Assembly (NCBI RefSeq): GCF_017876545.1
Contig: NZ_JAGIOD010000002.1
Coordinates: forward strand, 124,001 to 188,000
Direction: 5' to 3'
Length of the DNA: 64,000 bases
Source: Brachybacterium sacelli
Lineage (GTDB): Bacteria; Actinomycetota; Actinomycetes; Actinomycetales; Dermabacteraceae
Shown: one piece after another, positions 17,327 to 25,571 of the stretch
Numbering within the stretch: position 1 is the stretch's first letter
Layout: each line of letters begins with the position of its first letter
Made by a program: the position numbers and the translations under genes
The notes under the pieces: model-generated
Told to the model about the DNA's origin: nothing
Database searches by the model: none
The model's input: the letters and a program-made list of their open reading frames with translations, nothing else

Positions 17327-18040
17327 TCAGGCGTTCTGCCGACCGCTCCCGGAGACGGTCGGGTCCCCGGCGATCCGATACCGCCACGGGTAGTGCTGCG
17401 GGTGCGAGGCCTCCTCGCGCAGCCCGATCCGCGGCCCCGCGGCCAGTCGGGGATGCGGCATCAGCGGCGCGCTGCCAGGTGCCTCCCCGGCGGCCAGGTC
17501 GCGCGGATCCAGGCGCCCGGCCAGGTGCATCCCGCTGCCGGGGTCGCACAGGTCGAGACCGTCCTCGACGTAGGTGATCCCGCAGGCGACAGTGGCGCGT
17601 CCCGGTCCGCGCGCCAGGTCGCGATCACGATGACAGGTGCCGCCGGCGAGACGTCGGCGATAGGCGAGATCCGTGCCGTCGAGAATCTCTCCCGCCCGGA
17701 TCAGGCACCCGGTGCCGATGCCCTCGACGTCGGCGACGACGTTCATGCACGAATGCAGCCCCATGTGCCGGTACACGTACAGGTGGCCGGGCTCGCCGAA
17801 CATGGTGGCGTTGCGGGCGGTGCGCCCCCGGTAGGCGTGGGAGCCCGGGTCCTGCGCGCCGACGTACGCCTCCACCTCGGTGATCCGCAGCGCGACGCCA
17901 CGGCCGACGAGGACGCAGCCCAGCAGCAGCGGGGCCAGTTCGAGCACGTCCCGGTCGCAGAAGGTCCGCGGCAGCGGCGGGGCCGAAGCGGCGTCCGGCA
18001 GAGAGTCGTTGCGCGGGATCGGGTGCGAATCGGGTCTCAC
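17327..18040 (-). CDS. DNA-3-methyladenine glycosylase (AAG/MPG family)
   Basis: The 237-residue protein matches the AAG family, monofunctional glycosylases that excise 3-methyladenine and related alkylated purines. The key block ITEVEAYVGAQDPGSHAYRG contains the catalytic Glu (E57) and is followed by the TARNATMFGEPGHLYVYR substrate loop. CGITYVEDGLDL lies in the C-terminal half. The GTG start at 18040 overlaps the CsoR stop (GTGA), so translation is coupled to the upstream csoR. It is the last gene of a purB-csoR-AAG run, an uncommon combination. Confidence 0.9.
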   Translation of the reverse strand: MRPDSHPIPRNDSLPDAASAPPLPRTFCDRDVLELAPLLLGCVLVGRGVALRITEVEAYVGAQDPGSHAYRGRTARNATMFGEPGHLYVYRHMGLHSCMNVVADVEGIGTGCLIRAGEILDGTDLAYRRRLAGGTCHRDRDLARGPGRATVACGITYVEDGLDLCDPGSGMHLAGRLDPRDLAAGEAPGSAPLMPHPRLAAGPRIGLREEASHPQHYPWRYRIAGDPTVSGSGRQNA

Positions 18041-18408
18041 TTCATGAGCCGCCTGACGGCACCCATGATCTCGTCCATCTTGCGGTCCAGCTCCTCGGTG
18101 TCGCCCGAATGCGCGGCGTCGTGCACACAGTGGTGGATGTGGTCGTCGACCAGGCCGAGCGCCACCGATTCCAGCGCCTTGGTGACCGCGGAGATCTGGG
18201 TCAGCACATCGATGCAGTAGGTGTCGTCCTCCACCATCCGGTGCACCCCGCGGACCTGGCCCTCGATGAGCTTGAGGCGGCGCAGGTAGGGCGATTTCTG
18301 ACCCTGGTACCCGGGATCGCCCTGGGTGCCGTGATCACCGGGGTGCGGGGTCGGCACGGGAGCGTCCTCGCCCTCGGCGGCGCGGCCCGCCTCGTCGTCC
18401 GTCATCAC
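18037..18408 (-). CDS. csoR: CsoR-family copper-sensing transcriptional repressor
   Basis: The 123-residue protein has a 35-residue disordered N-terminal tail and a DUF156 four-helix domain. The Cu(I) ligand triad C-H-C is present as C65 (TYCIDVL), H90 and C94 (DDHIHHC), and the QISAVTKALE helix is typical. CsoR releases DNA when it binds Cu(I), de-repressing exporters. No copper exporter is adjacent; instead the gene overlaps purB upstream and the glycosylase downstream by 4 bp each. A CopD-CtaG fusion lies about 17 kb away. Identity is firm; targets are unknown. Confidence 0.88.
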   Translation of the reverse strand: MMTDDEAGRAAEGEDAPVPTPHPGDHGTQGDPGYQGQKSPYLRRLKLIEGQVRGVHRMVEDDTYCIDVLTQISAVTKALESVALGLVDDHIHHCVHDAAHSGDTEELDRKMDEIMGAVRRLMK

Positions 18409-19826
18409 GCCTGCTCTCCCTCGTCATCCAGGTGGCCGACCAGGGAGGCGGCGTACCCCGTGTAGGTGTGCGGCGTCAGCGCCAGCAGGCGCTCGCGCTC
18501 GGCCTCCGGCAGGCCCAGCCCGCCGACGAACTCGCGCATCCCCTCACCGGTGACGCGGTGGCCGCGGGTGAGCTCCTTGAGCCGCTCGTAGGGATTGTCC
18601 ATGCCGGTGGCGCCCTGCACCCCGAGGGTGCGCATCACGGACTGCACGGCCTCGCCGAGCACCTCCCAGTTGCCCTCGAGGTCATCACCCATCGCCTGGG
18701 CGTCCACGTCCAGGCCCGCCAGGCCCCGGCGCAGGTTCGAGATCGCCAGCAGCGAGTGCCCGAGCGCGGGACCGACGTTGCGCTGCGTGGTGGAGTCGGT
18801 CAGGTCCCGCTGCAGGCGCGAGGTGACCAGGGTCTGGGCCAGAGAGTCCAACAGCGCACCGGAGATCTCGAGATTCGCCTCGGCGTTCTCGAAACGGATG
18901 GGGTTGACCTTGTGGGGCATCGTCGAGGAGCCGGTGCCGCCCTGGGCCGAGAGCCGCTGACGGAAGTAACCCAGCGAGATGTAGGTCCAGATGTCGGTGG
19001 CCAGGTTGTGCAGGATGCGGCCGGCACGGGCGATGTCCGCGTACACCTCGGCCTGCCAGTCGTGGGACTCGATCTGCGTGGTCAGCGGATTCCAGGTCAG
19101 ACCCAGGTGCTCGACGAAGGTGCGCGAGACCTGCTCCCAGTCGGCCGACGGGACGGCCACCGCGTGCGCCGCGTAGGTCCCGGTGGCGCCGTTGATCTTG
19201 CCGAGGACCTCGTCGGCACCGATCCGTCGGGCCTGGCGGCCCAGACGGTGGGCGAAGACCGCGATCTCCTTGCCCAGCGTGGTGGGGGTGGCGGGCTGGC
19301 CGTGGGTGCGCGAGAGCATGGCGACCTCGGCCGTCTCGCGGGCCAGGGCCGAGAGGTCCTCGATCACTTCTTGCAGCGCCGGCAGCCACACCTCGTGCAC
19401 CGCGCCCTGGATCATCAGGGCGTAGGAGAGGTTGTTGACGTCCTCGCTGGTGCAGTAGATGTGCACCACCTCGGCCAGCGGCTCGAGGCTGGTCCCGGCC
19501 AGGCGGCGCTTGATGTAGTACTCGATCGCCTTGACGTCGTGGACCGTCTCCCGCTCGATCTCGGCGTGCTCGGCGATCCCCTCGGCTCCGAAGTCCTCGG
19601 GGATGGCGCGCAGCAGGGAACGCTCACCCTCGCTGAGGGACCGCAGCTCGGGGATCACGCCGGAATCGAGCAGGTGGATCATCCACTCGGTCTCCACCAC
19701 CAGGCGGGCACGATTCAGCGCGGCCTCGGAGAGGTGGTCGACCAGGGGAGCGGTCTGCGACCGGTAGCGGCCGTCGAGCGGGGTCAGGGCGATCGGCGGC
19801 GTGATGTCCGCGAAGGAGTGAGCCAT
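18405..19826 (-). CDS. purB: adenylosuccinate lyase
   Basis: The 473-residue enzyme cleaves SAICAR and adenylosuccinate in purine synthesis. It has the fumarase/aspartase-superfamily signature GSSTMPHKVNP near residue 296, catalytic-type segments SRTHGQPATPTTLGKE and TSEDVNNLSYAL, and an N-terminal LTPLDGRYRSQ. The length and N-terminus fit the PurB subgroup found in actinobacteria. GAGAAT ends about 6 nt upstream of ATG 19826, which could give a leaderless start. Its stop overlaps the csoR start. Confidence 0.93.
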   Translation of the reverse strand: MAHSFADITPPIALTPLDGRYRSQTAPLVDHLSEAALNRARLVVETEWMIHLLDSGVIPELRSLSEGERSLLRAIPEDFGAEGIAEHAEIERETVHDVKAIEYYIKRRLAGTSLEPLAEVVHIYCTSEDVNNLSYALMIQGAVHEVWLPALQEVIEDLSALARETAEVAMLSRTHGQPATPTTLGKEIAVFAHRLGRQARRIGADEVLGKINGATGTYAAHAVAVPSADWEQVSRTFVEHLGLTWNPLTTQIESHDWQAEVYADIARAGRILHNLATDIWTYISLGYFRQRLSAQGGTGSSTMPHKVNPIRFENAEANLEISGALLDSLAQTLVTSRLQRDLTDSTTQRNVGPALGHSLLAISNLRRGLAGLDVDAQAMGDDLEGNWEVLGEAVQSVMRTLGVQGATGMDNPYERLKELTRGHRVTGEGMREFVGGLGLPEAERERLLALTPHTYTGYAASLVGHLDDEGEQA

Positions 19827-19911
19827 GAGGGCATTCTCCCAGAATCCGGGCCGGGCGCGACGGGGCTCTCAGGCACGGTCGCGTCGGTCCCGTCGGTCCC
19901 GTGGCCTCGGC

Positions 19912-20325
19912 TCAGTCGCGCGCGGCGTGGCGTCGGTCGTCGCGGTCCTCGCCGAGGCCGGTCACGGCCTCCACGATCGCCGAGAGGATGCCGATGATGA
20001 TGCCGGCCAGCAGCGCCCACCAGAAGGTCTCGAACTCGAGCGTCAGGCCGAACAGCCCGGAGACCCAGCTGGTCAGCAGCAGCATCACCGTGTTGATGAC
20101 CAGCTGGAACAGGCCCAAGGTGACGCAGGTGATCGGGAAGGTGAGGAACGACAGGACCGGCTTCACGATCGTGTTGATCAGCGCGAGGATCAGCGCGATG
20201 GCAGCGATGGTCAGGACCTGCGTGAGGATCGTGGCGCTGTCGTCGCCCAGGTGCATGCCGGGCAGGATCAGCGCGGTCACCCACAGCGCGAGGCCGGTGA
20301 CGATGACGTGTCCGAGAAATCGCAT
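19912..20325 (-). CDS. phage-holin-like (superfamily 4) membrane protein
   Basis: The 137-residue protein has four hydrophobic spans with the conserved pattern LINTIVKPVLSFLTFPITCVTLGLFQLVINT, characteristic of the YvlD/holin-4 family. Despite the name, chromosomal copies are not part of a prophage and their role is unknown. I place the start at ATG 20325 (MRFLGHV); an upstream extension would overlap the divergent hydrolase gene. A charged tail (GEDRDDRRHA) ends the protein. It is 85 bp upstream of purB in the same direction. Confidence 0.78.
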   Translation of the reverse strand: MRFLGHVIVTGLALWVTALILPGMHLGDDSATILTQVLTIAAIALILALINTIVKPVLSFLTFPITCVTLGLFQLVINTVMLLLTSWVSGLFGLTLEFETFWWALLAGIIIGILSAIVEAVTGLGEDRDDRRHAARD

Positions 20326-20389
20326 GGGGCCATTGTCCCCCGCCGCGGCCGCCGGTGCACGGGGGAAAACCCTATGCCAGGATCGTGGC

Positions 20390-21241
20390 ATGAGCGACAC
20401 CTCACCCCGCGGCGGCACCCTCCGCACCGGCGACGGGCGCGGCCTGCGCACGATCGAGCACGGCTCCGGGCCGGACCTCGTGGTGTGCGAGGCGGGCCTC
20501 GGCGCGGCCGGTGCCAGCTGGGGAGCGGTGTTCGACCAGCTGGGGACGGAGCTGCGGGCAGTGGCCTACGACCGGGCCGGCTACGGGAGGAGCGACCCCG
20601 CTCCCGGCCCCCGGGATCTCGCCCGTCTCGCCGAGGACCTGCTGACCGTGATCGACGGGACTCCCCACGAGCGGCTCGTCCTGGTGGGACACAGCTGGGG
20701 AGGCCCGGTCGTCCGGCTGGCCGCCGCGACGCTGCACGCCCGCGGGCACGCGGTCGCCGGGCTCGTGCTGGTGGATGCCTCCGACGAGCTGGCCGACATG
20801 TACTTCACCCGCACGGTCCAGGTCATGAACCGCGCTCAGGGGGTGCTCCTGCCCGTGCTCGCGCGAGCAGGCCTGCTCGCGCCGTTGCAGCGGAGGGTGA
20901 CGCCCCAGCTGCCCGAGCCCTACGCCGGCGAGTTCCTCGCCGCCGTCTCGACGATCGAGTATGCGCGGACGGTCCGCGCCGAGTCCGCGCACATCGCCCG
21001 CGGCCTGAGGGCGCTGCAGCTCGATCCGCCGCAGATCGCGGACGTCCCGGCGACCGTGCTCTCCGGCCGGCTGGCCGGAGGCCTGGGCCGACGCCGGCGG
21101 GACGAGCTCACCGCGGCCCACCGCCTCCGGGCCGCGCGCCACGAGCAGGGCCGTTTCGTCGCCGCGGAACGATCGGGGCACGTGATCGTGGCCTCCGAAC
21201 CGGAGCTCGTGGCCCAGGAGATCTGCCGCCTGCTGAGCTGA
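20390..21241 (+). CDS. alpha/beta hydrolase
   Basis: The 283-residue protein has a canonical alpha/beta-hydrolase layout: an oxyanion region EAGLGAAGASWG, strand AVAYDRAGYGRSD, nucleophile elbow GHSWGG with Ser102, and a late histidine in AERSGHVI near residue 263. Substrate cannot be predicted; esterase and haloperoxidase-like enzymes share these motifs. ATG 20390 is favoured because the longer frame crosses the divergent holin-like gene. hisC follows 58 bp later under its own promoter. Confidence 0.85.
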   Translation: MSDTSPRGGTLRTGDGRGLRTIEHGSGPDLVVCEAGLGAAGASWGAVFDQLGTELRAVAYDRAGYGRSDPAPGPRDLARLAEDLLTVIDGTPHERLVLVGHSWGGPVVRLAAATLHARGHAVAGLVLVDASDELADMYFTRTVQVMNRAQGVLLPVLARAGLLAPLQRRVTPQLPEPYAGEFLAAVSTIEYARTVRAESAHIARGLRALQLDPPQIADVPATVLSGRLAGGLGRRRRDELTAAHRLRAARHEQGRFVAAERSGHVIVASEPELVAQEICRLLS

Positions 21242-21287
21242 GCTGCCCGCCTCGCGGAGGGTCGGAGGGCCCCGCGCCGGATCGGCC

Positions 21288-21293
21288 TACCCT
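21288..21293 (+). promoter_or_regulatory. -10 element for a leaderless hisC transcript
   Basis: TACCCT at 21288-21293 ends 6 nt before ATG 21300. No Shine-Dalgarno sequence is visible ahead of the start, which supports a leaderless message. Confidence 0.5.
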
Positions 21294-21299
21294 GAGGGC

Positions 21300-22415
21300 A
21301 TGCCCTCCCAGTCAGATCCCGACCGGTACCCCGAGCCCCCCGAGACGGTGCGCCTGCGCCCCGCGCTCGAGAAGCTGCCCGCCTACGTCCCCGGCAGACC
21401 CGCCGTCGACGACGGTGCCCGGCGCTTCAAGGCCTCCTCGAACGAGTCGCCCTTCCCGCCGGTCGACGCCGTGCGCGACGCTGCGATCGATGCCCTCGCC
21501 GGCAGCAACCGCTACCCGGACATGGCCGCGCTGGAGCTGCGCGAGGCGCTCGGCACCAAGCACGGCGTGGACCCCTCCCAGATCGCGGTGTCCACCGGTT
21601 CGGTCGCCGTCAGCGGCGACCTGGTGCGGGCCGTGGTCGGCGAGGGCGACGAGGTCGTCTACGCCTGGCGCTCCTTCGAGGCCTACCCGATCCTGGTGGG
21701 CTCGCACGGCGGGGTCCCGGTGCAGGTGCCGCTGACGGACACCTTCGAGCACGACCTCGAGGCGATGGCCGCCGCGATCACCGAGCGCACCCGGTTGATC
21801 CTCCTGTGCACCCCGAACAACCCCACCGGGCCCTCTCTGTCCACCGAACAGATCGAGGAGTTCCTCGCCCGCGTCCCCGAGGACGTCGTGGTCGCGATCG
21901 ACGAGGCCTACCGCGAGTTCCACGACCCCGCCACCGTCGCGGGCACCGCCGGGATCTTCCGCCGCCACGGCAACGTGGTGCTGCTGCGCACCTTCTCCAA
22001 GCTGCAGGGCCTCGCCGGGCTGCGCATCGGCTACGCCGTCGCCCATCCCCGCCTGGCCCGCGCGCTGAGCCAGGTCACCGTGCCTTTCGGTTCGAGCCTT
22101 CCCGCCCAGGTCGCGGCGCTGAGCAGCCTTCGCGGCGAGGTGCAGGAGGAGCTCGACCAGCGGGCCGAATGGATCCGTCAGGAGCGCTCCCGGGTCTTCG
22201 CCGCGCTGAGGGGCCAGAGTTGGGAGCTGCCGGTCTCCCAGGGCAATTTCGTGTTCTTCCCGGTGGGGGAGGACAGCGCCGCCTTCACCGCTTTCGCCGA
22301 CGAGCGCGGCCTCGTGCTGCGTGCTTACGGCAGCGACGGGGTGCGCGCCACCATCGCCGAGCAGGAGGCCAACGACCTGCTCCTCGAGATCGCGGGGGAA
22401 TGGCGGGGGCGCTGA
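21300..22415 (+). CDS. hisC: histidinol-phosphate aminotransferase
   Basis: The 371-residue PLP enzyme of fold type I carries the Schiff-base Lys234 in RTFSKLQGLAGLRIGY, the CTPNNPTGPS motif near residue 170, and an N-terminal NESPFPP motif used by histidinol-phosphate and aromatic aminotransferases. It is outside any his operon, so it may be HisC2 or an aromatic (phenylalanine-type) transaminase; the NESPFPP motif supports the HisC/PatA group. I am confident of the subfamily, less of the exact substrate. Confidence 0.82.
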   Translation: MPSQSDPDRYPEPPETVRLRPALEKLPAYVPGRPAVDDGARRFKASSNESPFPPVDAVRDAAIDALAGSNRYPDMAALELREALGTKHGVDPSQIAVSTGSVAVSGDLVRAVVGEGDEVVYAWRSFEAYPILVGSHGGVPVQVPLTDTFEHDLEAMAAAITERTRLILLCTPNNPTGPSLSTEQIEEFLARVPEDVVVAIDEAYREFHDPATVAGTAGIFRRHGNVVLLRTFSKLQGLAGLRIGYAVAHPRLARALSQVTVPFGSSLPAQVAALSSLRGEVQEELDQRAEWIRQERSRVFAALRGQSWELPVSQGNFVFFPVGEDSAAFTAFADERGLVLRAYGSDGVRATIAEQEANDLLLEIAGEWRGR

Positions 22416-22530
22416 GCGCCACGACGGGAGCGGCCGGAGTGCCGAGTGCCCCGACACCCCCACTGCGCGAGGGCCGACGGGACTCGTCCCCGCGGTGCGG
22501 ACACCGGTGGGAACCGTGACGATCGACCGG

Positions 22531-22536
22531 TAGCCT
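22531..22536 (+). promoter_or_regulatory. candidate -10 for the MFS transporter gene
   Basis: TAGCCT at 22531-22536 would start a leader of about 73 nt. A good Shine-Dalgarno (GAGGGGAG, 22601-22608) precedes ATG 22616. The rest of 22416-22615 shows nothing recognisable. Confidence 0.4.
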
Positions 22537-22615
22537 GGTCCGACGCAGAACGAGGCCGACCTGTGGGCCCTCGCGACCGGTGCGGACAGGCCCCGGGCGA
22601 GAGGGGAGCACCACG

Positions 22616-23968
22616 ATGCAGGCGCGCAGCAATTCCACGACGACGGGGAGCGGAGTCACTCCTCCCCGGCTCGGCGGACACCGCGCCTACATCGTCTGGA
22701 TCGCTGCCGTCCTCGCGTACTCCGTGGCCGTCCTCCAGCGCACCACCATGGGCGTGGCCGGCCTGGAGGCCACCGAGCGGTTCCACGCCTCGGCCACCAT
22801 CGTCTCCACCTTCGTGGTGCTGCAGCTGCTGATCTACGCCCTCGCCCAGGTCCCGGCCGGCCTGCTGCTGGATCGGTACGGCTCGCGCGTGACGATCACC
22901 GCCGGCGCGCTGCTGATGGCCGCCGGCCAACTGCTGATCGCGAGCTGCGACACCGTCGCACTCGCGGTGGTCGCGCGGATCATTGTCGGCGCCGGGGACG
23001 CCCTGACCTTCTCCAGCGCGATCCGTCTGGTGCCCGCCTGGTTCTCCGCGTCGCGAGTCCCGGTCCTCACCCAGGTGACTGCGATACTCGGTCAGGTCGG
23101 CCAGATCGCTTCCGCGGTGCCGTTCGTGGCGGTGCTGACGCTGTCCGGTTGGTCCACGGCCTTCGGCGCCGCGGCCGGGGTCAGTGGCGTCGCCGCCCTG
23201 CTCGCCGTGCTGGTGATCCGAGCGACCCCGCCGGGGACCCCGCGCCCCCGCACCAAGCAGGACCTGCGGCGGATTCCGCTGCTCGTCGGCCGCATCATGC
23301 GCCATCCCGCGACGCAGCTCGGCTTCTTCACCCATCTGACCTCCGGTTTCCCCGGCATCGTGTTCTCGATGATGTGGGGCTACCCGTATCTGACCGCGGG
23401 GGAGGGTCTCAGCCGGCCCGCTGCCTCGGCGGTGATGACCGTGCTGGTGGCGGTCGGCATCATCAGCGGTCCCGTCATCGGGGCCCTGACCCAGCGCCAT
23501 CCGCTGCGCCGCTCGACCCTCGTACTGCTGGTCATCGCCACCATCCTGGTGCCGCTGGTGACCGTGCTGCTGTGGCCCGGCCCGGCCCCGATCTGGCTGC
23601 TGCTGATCCTGGTCGCGGGGCTGTCGATCGGCGGGCCCGGCTCGAATATCGGCTTCGACTTCCCGCGCACGGACCTCGCCCGGCACCGCCTGGGCACCGC
23701 CACCGGCGTGGTGCTGATGGGCGGGTTCCTCGCCGCGCTGGTCGCGATCCTGCTGATCGGCGTGCTCCTGGACCTGCAGCGGCCCGACGGGAACTACGAC
23801 CTGCAGTCCTTCCGGGTCGCCTTCGCCGTGCAGATCCCGATCCTGCTGTTGGGCATCACCGGCATGCTGATCAGCCGGCGCCGGCTGCGCCGCCGCATGG
23901 CCGCGGGGGGACGCGTCGTCCCGCCCTGGCGCGAGGTATTCCGCGGCGGCCGCTGGCGTCGGATCTGA
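22616..23968 (+). CDS. major facilitator superfamily transporter
   Basis: The 450-residue protein has twelve predicted spans, with the MFS loop 2-3 motif represented by GLLLDRYGSRVTI near residue 80. The N-terminal HRAYIVWIAAVLAYSVAVLQRTT segment resembles nitrate/oxalate-like and sugar-phosphate antiporter groups, but no substrate can be assigned. ATG 22616 is chosen for its ribosome-binding site; an ATG 12 codons upstream lacks one. A strong hairpin lies about 90 bp after the stop, so the gene is likely monocistronic. Confidence 0.82.
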   Translation: MQARSNSTTTGSGVTPPRLGGHRAYIVWIAAVLAYSVAVLQRTTMGVAGLEATERFHASATIVSTFVVLQLLIYALAQVPAGLLLDRYGSRVTITAGALLMAAGQLLIASCDTVALAVVARIIVGAGDALTFSSAIRLVPAWFSASRVPVLTQVTAILGQVGQIASAVPFVAVLTLSGWSTAFGAAAGVSGVAALLAVLVIRATPPGTPRPRTKQDLRRIPLLVGRIMRHPATQLGFFTHLTSGFPGIVFSMMWGYPYLTAGEGLSRPAASAVMTVLVAVGIISGPVIGALTQRHPLRRSTLVLLVIATILVPLVTVLLWPGPAPIWLLLILVAGLSIGGPGSNIGFDFPRTDLARHRLGTATGVVLMGGFLAALVAILLIGVLLDLQRPDGNYDLQSFRVAFAVQIPILLLGITGMLISRRRLRRRMAAGGRVVPPWREVFRGGRWRRI

Positions 23969-24056
23969 CCTCGTGGCCGCCGGGCTGCTCCGGTCATCGC
24001 CCCGCTCCTGTCACCGCTGCTCGCCCCCTCGGCCCCCGGCCAGCAGAGAAATGCGC

Positions 24057-24094
24057 CCGCACGACCGGTGTCTCGATCAGCATCGGTCGTGCGG
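24057..24094 (+). terminator. hairpin terminator after the MFS gene
   Basis: Perfect 11-bp stem: 24057-24067 pairs with 24084-24094 around a 16-nt loop. No U-tract is present. It separates the MFS gene from the promoter of the following oxidoreductase. Confidence 0.6.
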
Positions 24095-24144
24095 ACGCAG
24101 ATCAGCGGTCGGCGCCGTCGCCGCCAGCCCGCGCGGTACGGGGC

Positions 24145-24174
24145 TTGCCGTGGCCCTCGAGCATGTCGTAGCGT
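24145..24174 (+). promoter_or_regulatory. promoter of the Gfo/Idh oxidoreductase gene
   Basis: TTGCCG at 24145-24150 and TAGCGT at 24169-24174 are separated by 18 bp and resemble a housekeeping sigma promoter. The message would have a leader of about 25 nt ending in AAGGAGGAAGT, one of the strongest Shine-Dalgarno sequences in the window. Confidence 0.5.
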
Positions 24175-24204
24175 TCTCCCGACACTTAATTTCAAGGAGG
24201 AAGT

Positions 24205-25506
24205 ATGTCGTTCACGCTGGGCATCGTAGGGATCGGGCAGTTCGGTTCGCACTTCGCCGAACTGTTCGCGGCCCATCCCGAGATCGACGCGCTCTACGCC
24301 GTCGACTCCGTCCCGGAACGGATCGACGCGGTCGAGAACCGCGAGGGGAGCCGGGTGCGCTTCGCCGAGCGCTTCGATACCTACGAGGGGCTGCTCGCCT
24401 CCGACGTCGACGCGATCGCGATCTTCACCCAGAGGTGGACGCACGGCGAGCACGCACTGGCGGCGCTGCGTGCCGGCAAGCACGTCTACTCGGCCGTGCC
24501 GATGGCGATCGCCGAGGACGAGATCCGCGCGATCACCGAGGAGGTCCAGCGCACCGGCCTGGTCTACATGATGGGTGAGACCAGCCAGTACAACGCCGCC
24601 GTGGTGCTGGCCCGCCGCATCCACCGCTCCGGTGCTTTCGGAGAGGTTTTCTACGCCGAGGGCGACTACGTCCATGACATGGACCTGGGCTTCTACGACG
24701 CCTACAAGTACTCCGGCGGCGAGCAGTGGAAGTCCACCGCCTCCTACCCCCCGCTGCTGTACCCCACCCACTCCATCGGCGGCATCCTCGGCGTGCTGGG
24801 GGATCGGCATGCGGTCTCGGTCTCGGCGCTCGGCCGGCCCGACACCCGCGGCGACGGCGTCTTCGACAAGGACGTCTCCATGTTCGACAACGACGTCTCC
24901 AACGCTTTCGCCCTGTTCGAGATGGACAACGGCGGCGCGTTCCGCACCAACGAGCTGCGCCGCGTGGGCTACCCCAGCCACATGCGCGAATCCCGCTTCC
25001 GCTTCTTCGGCGAGGCCTCGAGCTTCGAGGAGACCATCGACGTCACCTACTGGCACGACAAGCGGCGGGTGCTCGAGGTGACCGACCTGATCCGCACGGA
25101 CTCCACCATGAGCCTGGAGGATCCGCGCCTGGCGGACGTCTCCCCGGCGCTGCGGGATGCCTTCGTCGCGGGCGCCGCAGCCGTCCATCACCAGGCCCGC
25201 CTGCCTCGCGAGTTCCAGGGCATGCCCAATGGTCACGAGGGTGCGCACCACTTCTTGGTCGACGACTTCGCCCGCGCCGTGGCCGACGGGAGGCAGCCCG
25301 TGGTCAACGCGTGGCAGGCCGCCCGCTACACACTGCCGGGCGTCATCGCCCACCAGTCCATGAACCGTGGTGGTGAGCGTCTGAGCGTTCCGGACCTCGG
25401 CGACTGCCCGCTGCCGGTCCAGGACCTCGATGCCGAGCAGGAGGCGCTGGATCTCGACGCGCTGTACGGCGAGCAGGAGGCGCGTCGCGGCCACGTCGCG
25501 GAGTGA
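24205..25506 (+). CDS. Gfo/Idh/MocA-family NAD(P)-dependent oxidoreductase
   Basis: The 433-residue protein has an N-terminal Rossmann fold (GIVGIGQFG, residues 6-14), the usual GKHVYSAVPMA strand-loop near residue 91 where the EKP motif sits in other members (here SAVP, so the catalytic Lys is not in its normal place), and the C-terminal sheet domain. Family members oxidise or reduce sugars, inositols or biliverdin. Histidine- and tyrosine-rich stretches near residues 155-180 suggest a sugar-like substrate. It stands alone between two terminators, with a strong promoter and ribosome site, so it may be well expressed. Confidence 0.82.
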   Translation: MSFTLGIVGIGQFGSHFAELFAAHPEIDALYAVDSVPERIDAVENREGSRVRFAERFDTYEGLLASDVDAIAIFTQRWTHGEHALAALRAGKHVYSAVPMAIAEDEIRAITEEVQRTGLVYMMGETSQYNAAVVLARRIHRSGAFGEVFYAEGDYVHDMDLGFYDAYKYSGGEQWKSTASYPPLLYPTHSIGGILGVLGDRHAVSVSALGRPDTRGDGVFDKDVSMFDNDVSNAFALFEMDNGGAFRTNELRRVGYPSHMRESRFRFFGEASSFEETIDVTYWHDKRRVLEVTDLIRTDSTMSLEDPRLADVSPALRDAFVAGAAAVHHQARLPREFQGMPNGHEGAHHFLVDDFARAVADGRQPVVNAWQAARYTLPGVIAHQSMNRGGERLSVPDLGDCPLPVQDLDAEQEALDLDALYGEQEARRGHVAE

Positions 25507-25536
25507 TCGACCCGCCCGGGTCTCACCGAGCGCCCG

Positions 25537-25561
25537 GGTCCGCTCGCCACTCGAGCGGTCC
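25537..25561. terminator. hairpin between convergent genes
   Basis: The stem pairs 25537-25546 with 25552-25561 (one T-T mismatch) around loop CCACT. It lies in the 65-bp gap between the oxidoreductase stop and the opposing CPBP gene stop and could terminate both. Confidence 0.5.
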
Positions 25562-25571
25562 GCCGCGCCGG

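Noticed and set aside
19912..20325. prophage signal from the holin-like gene
   Set aside because: No other phage gene is nearby; this holin-like family is a normal chromosomal membrane protein.
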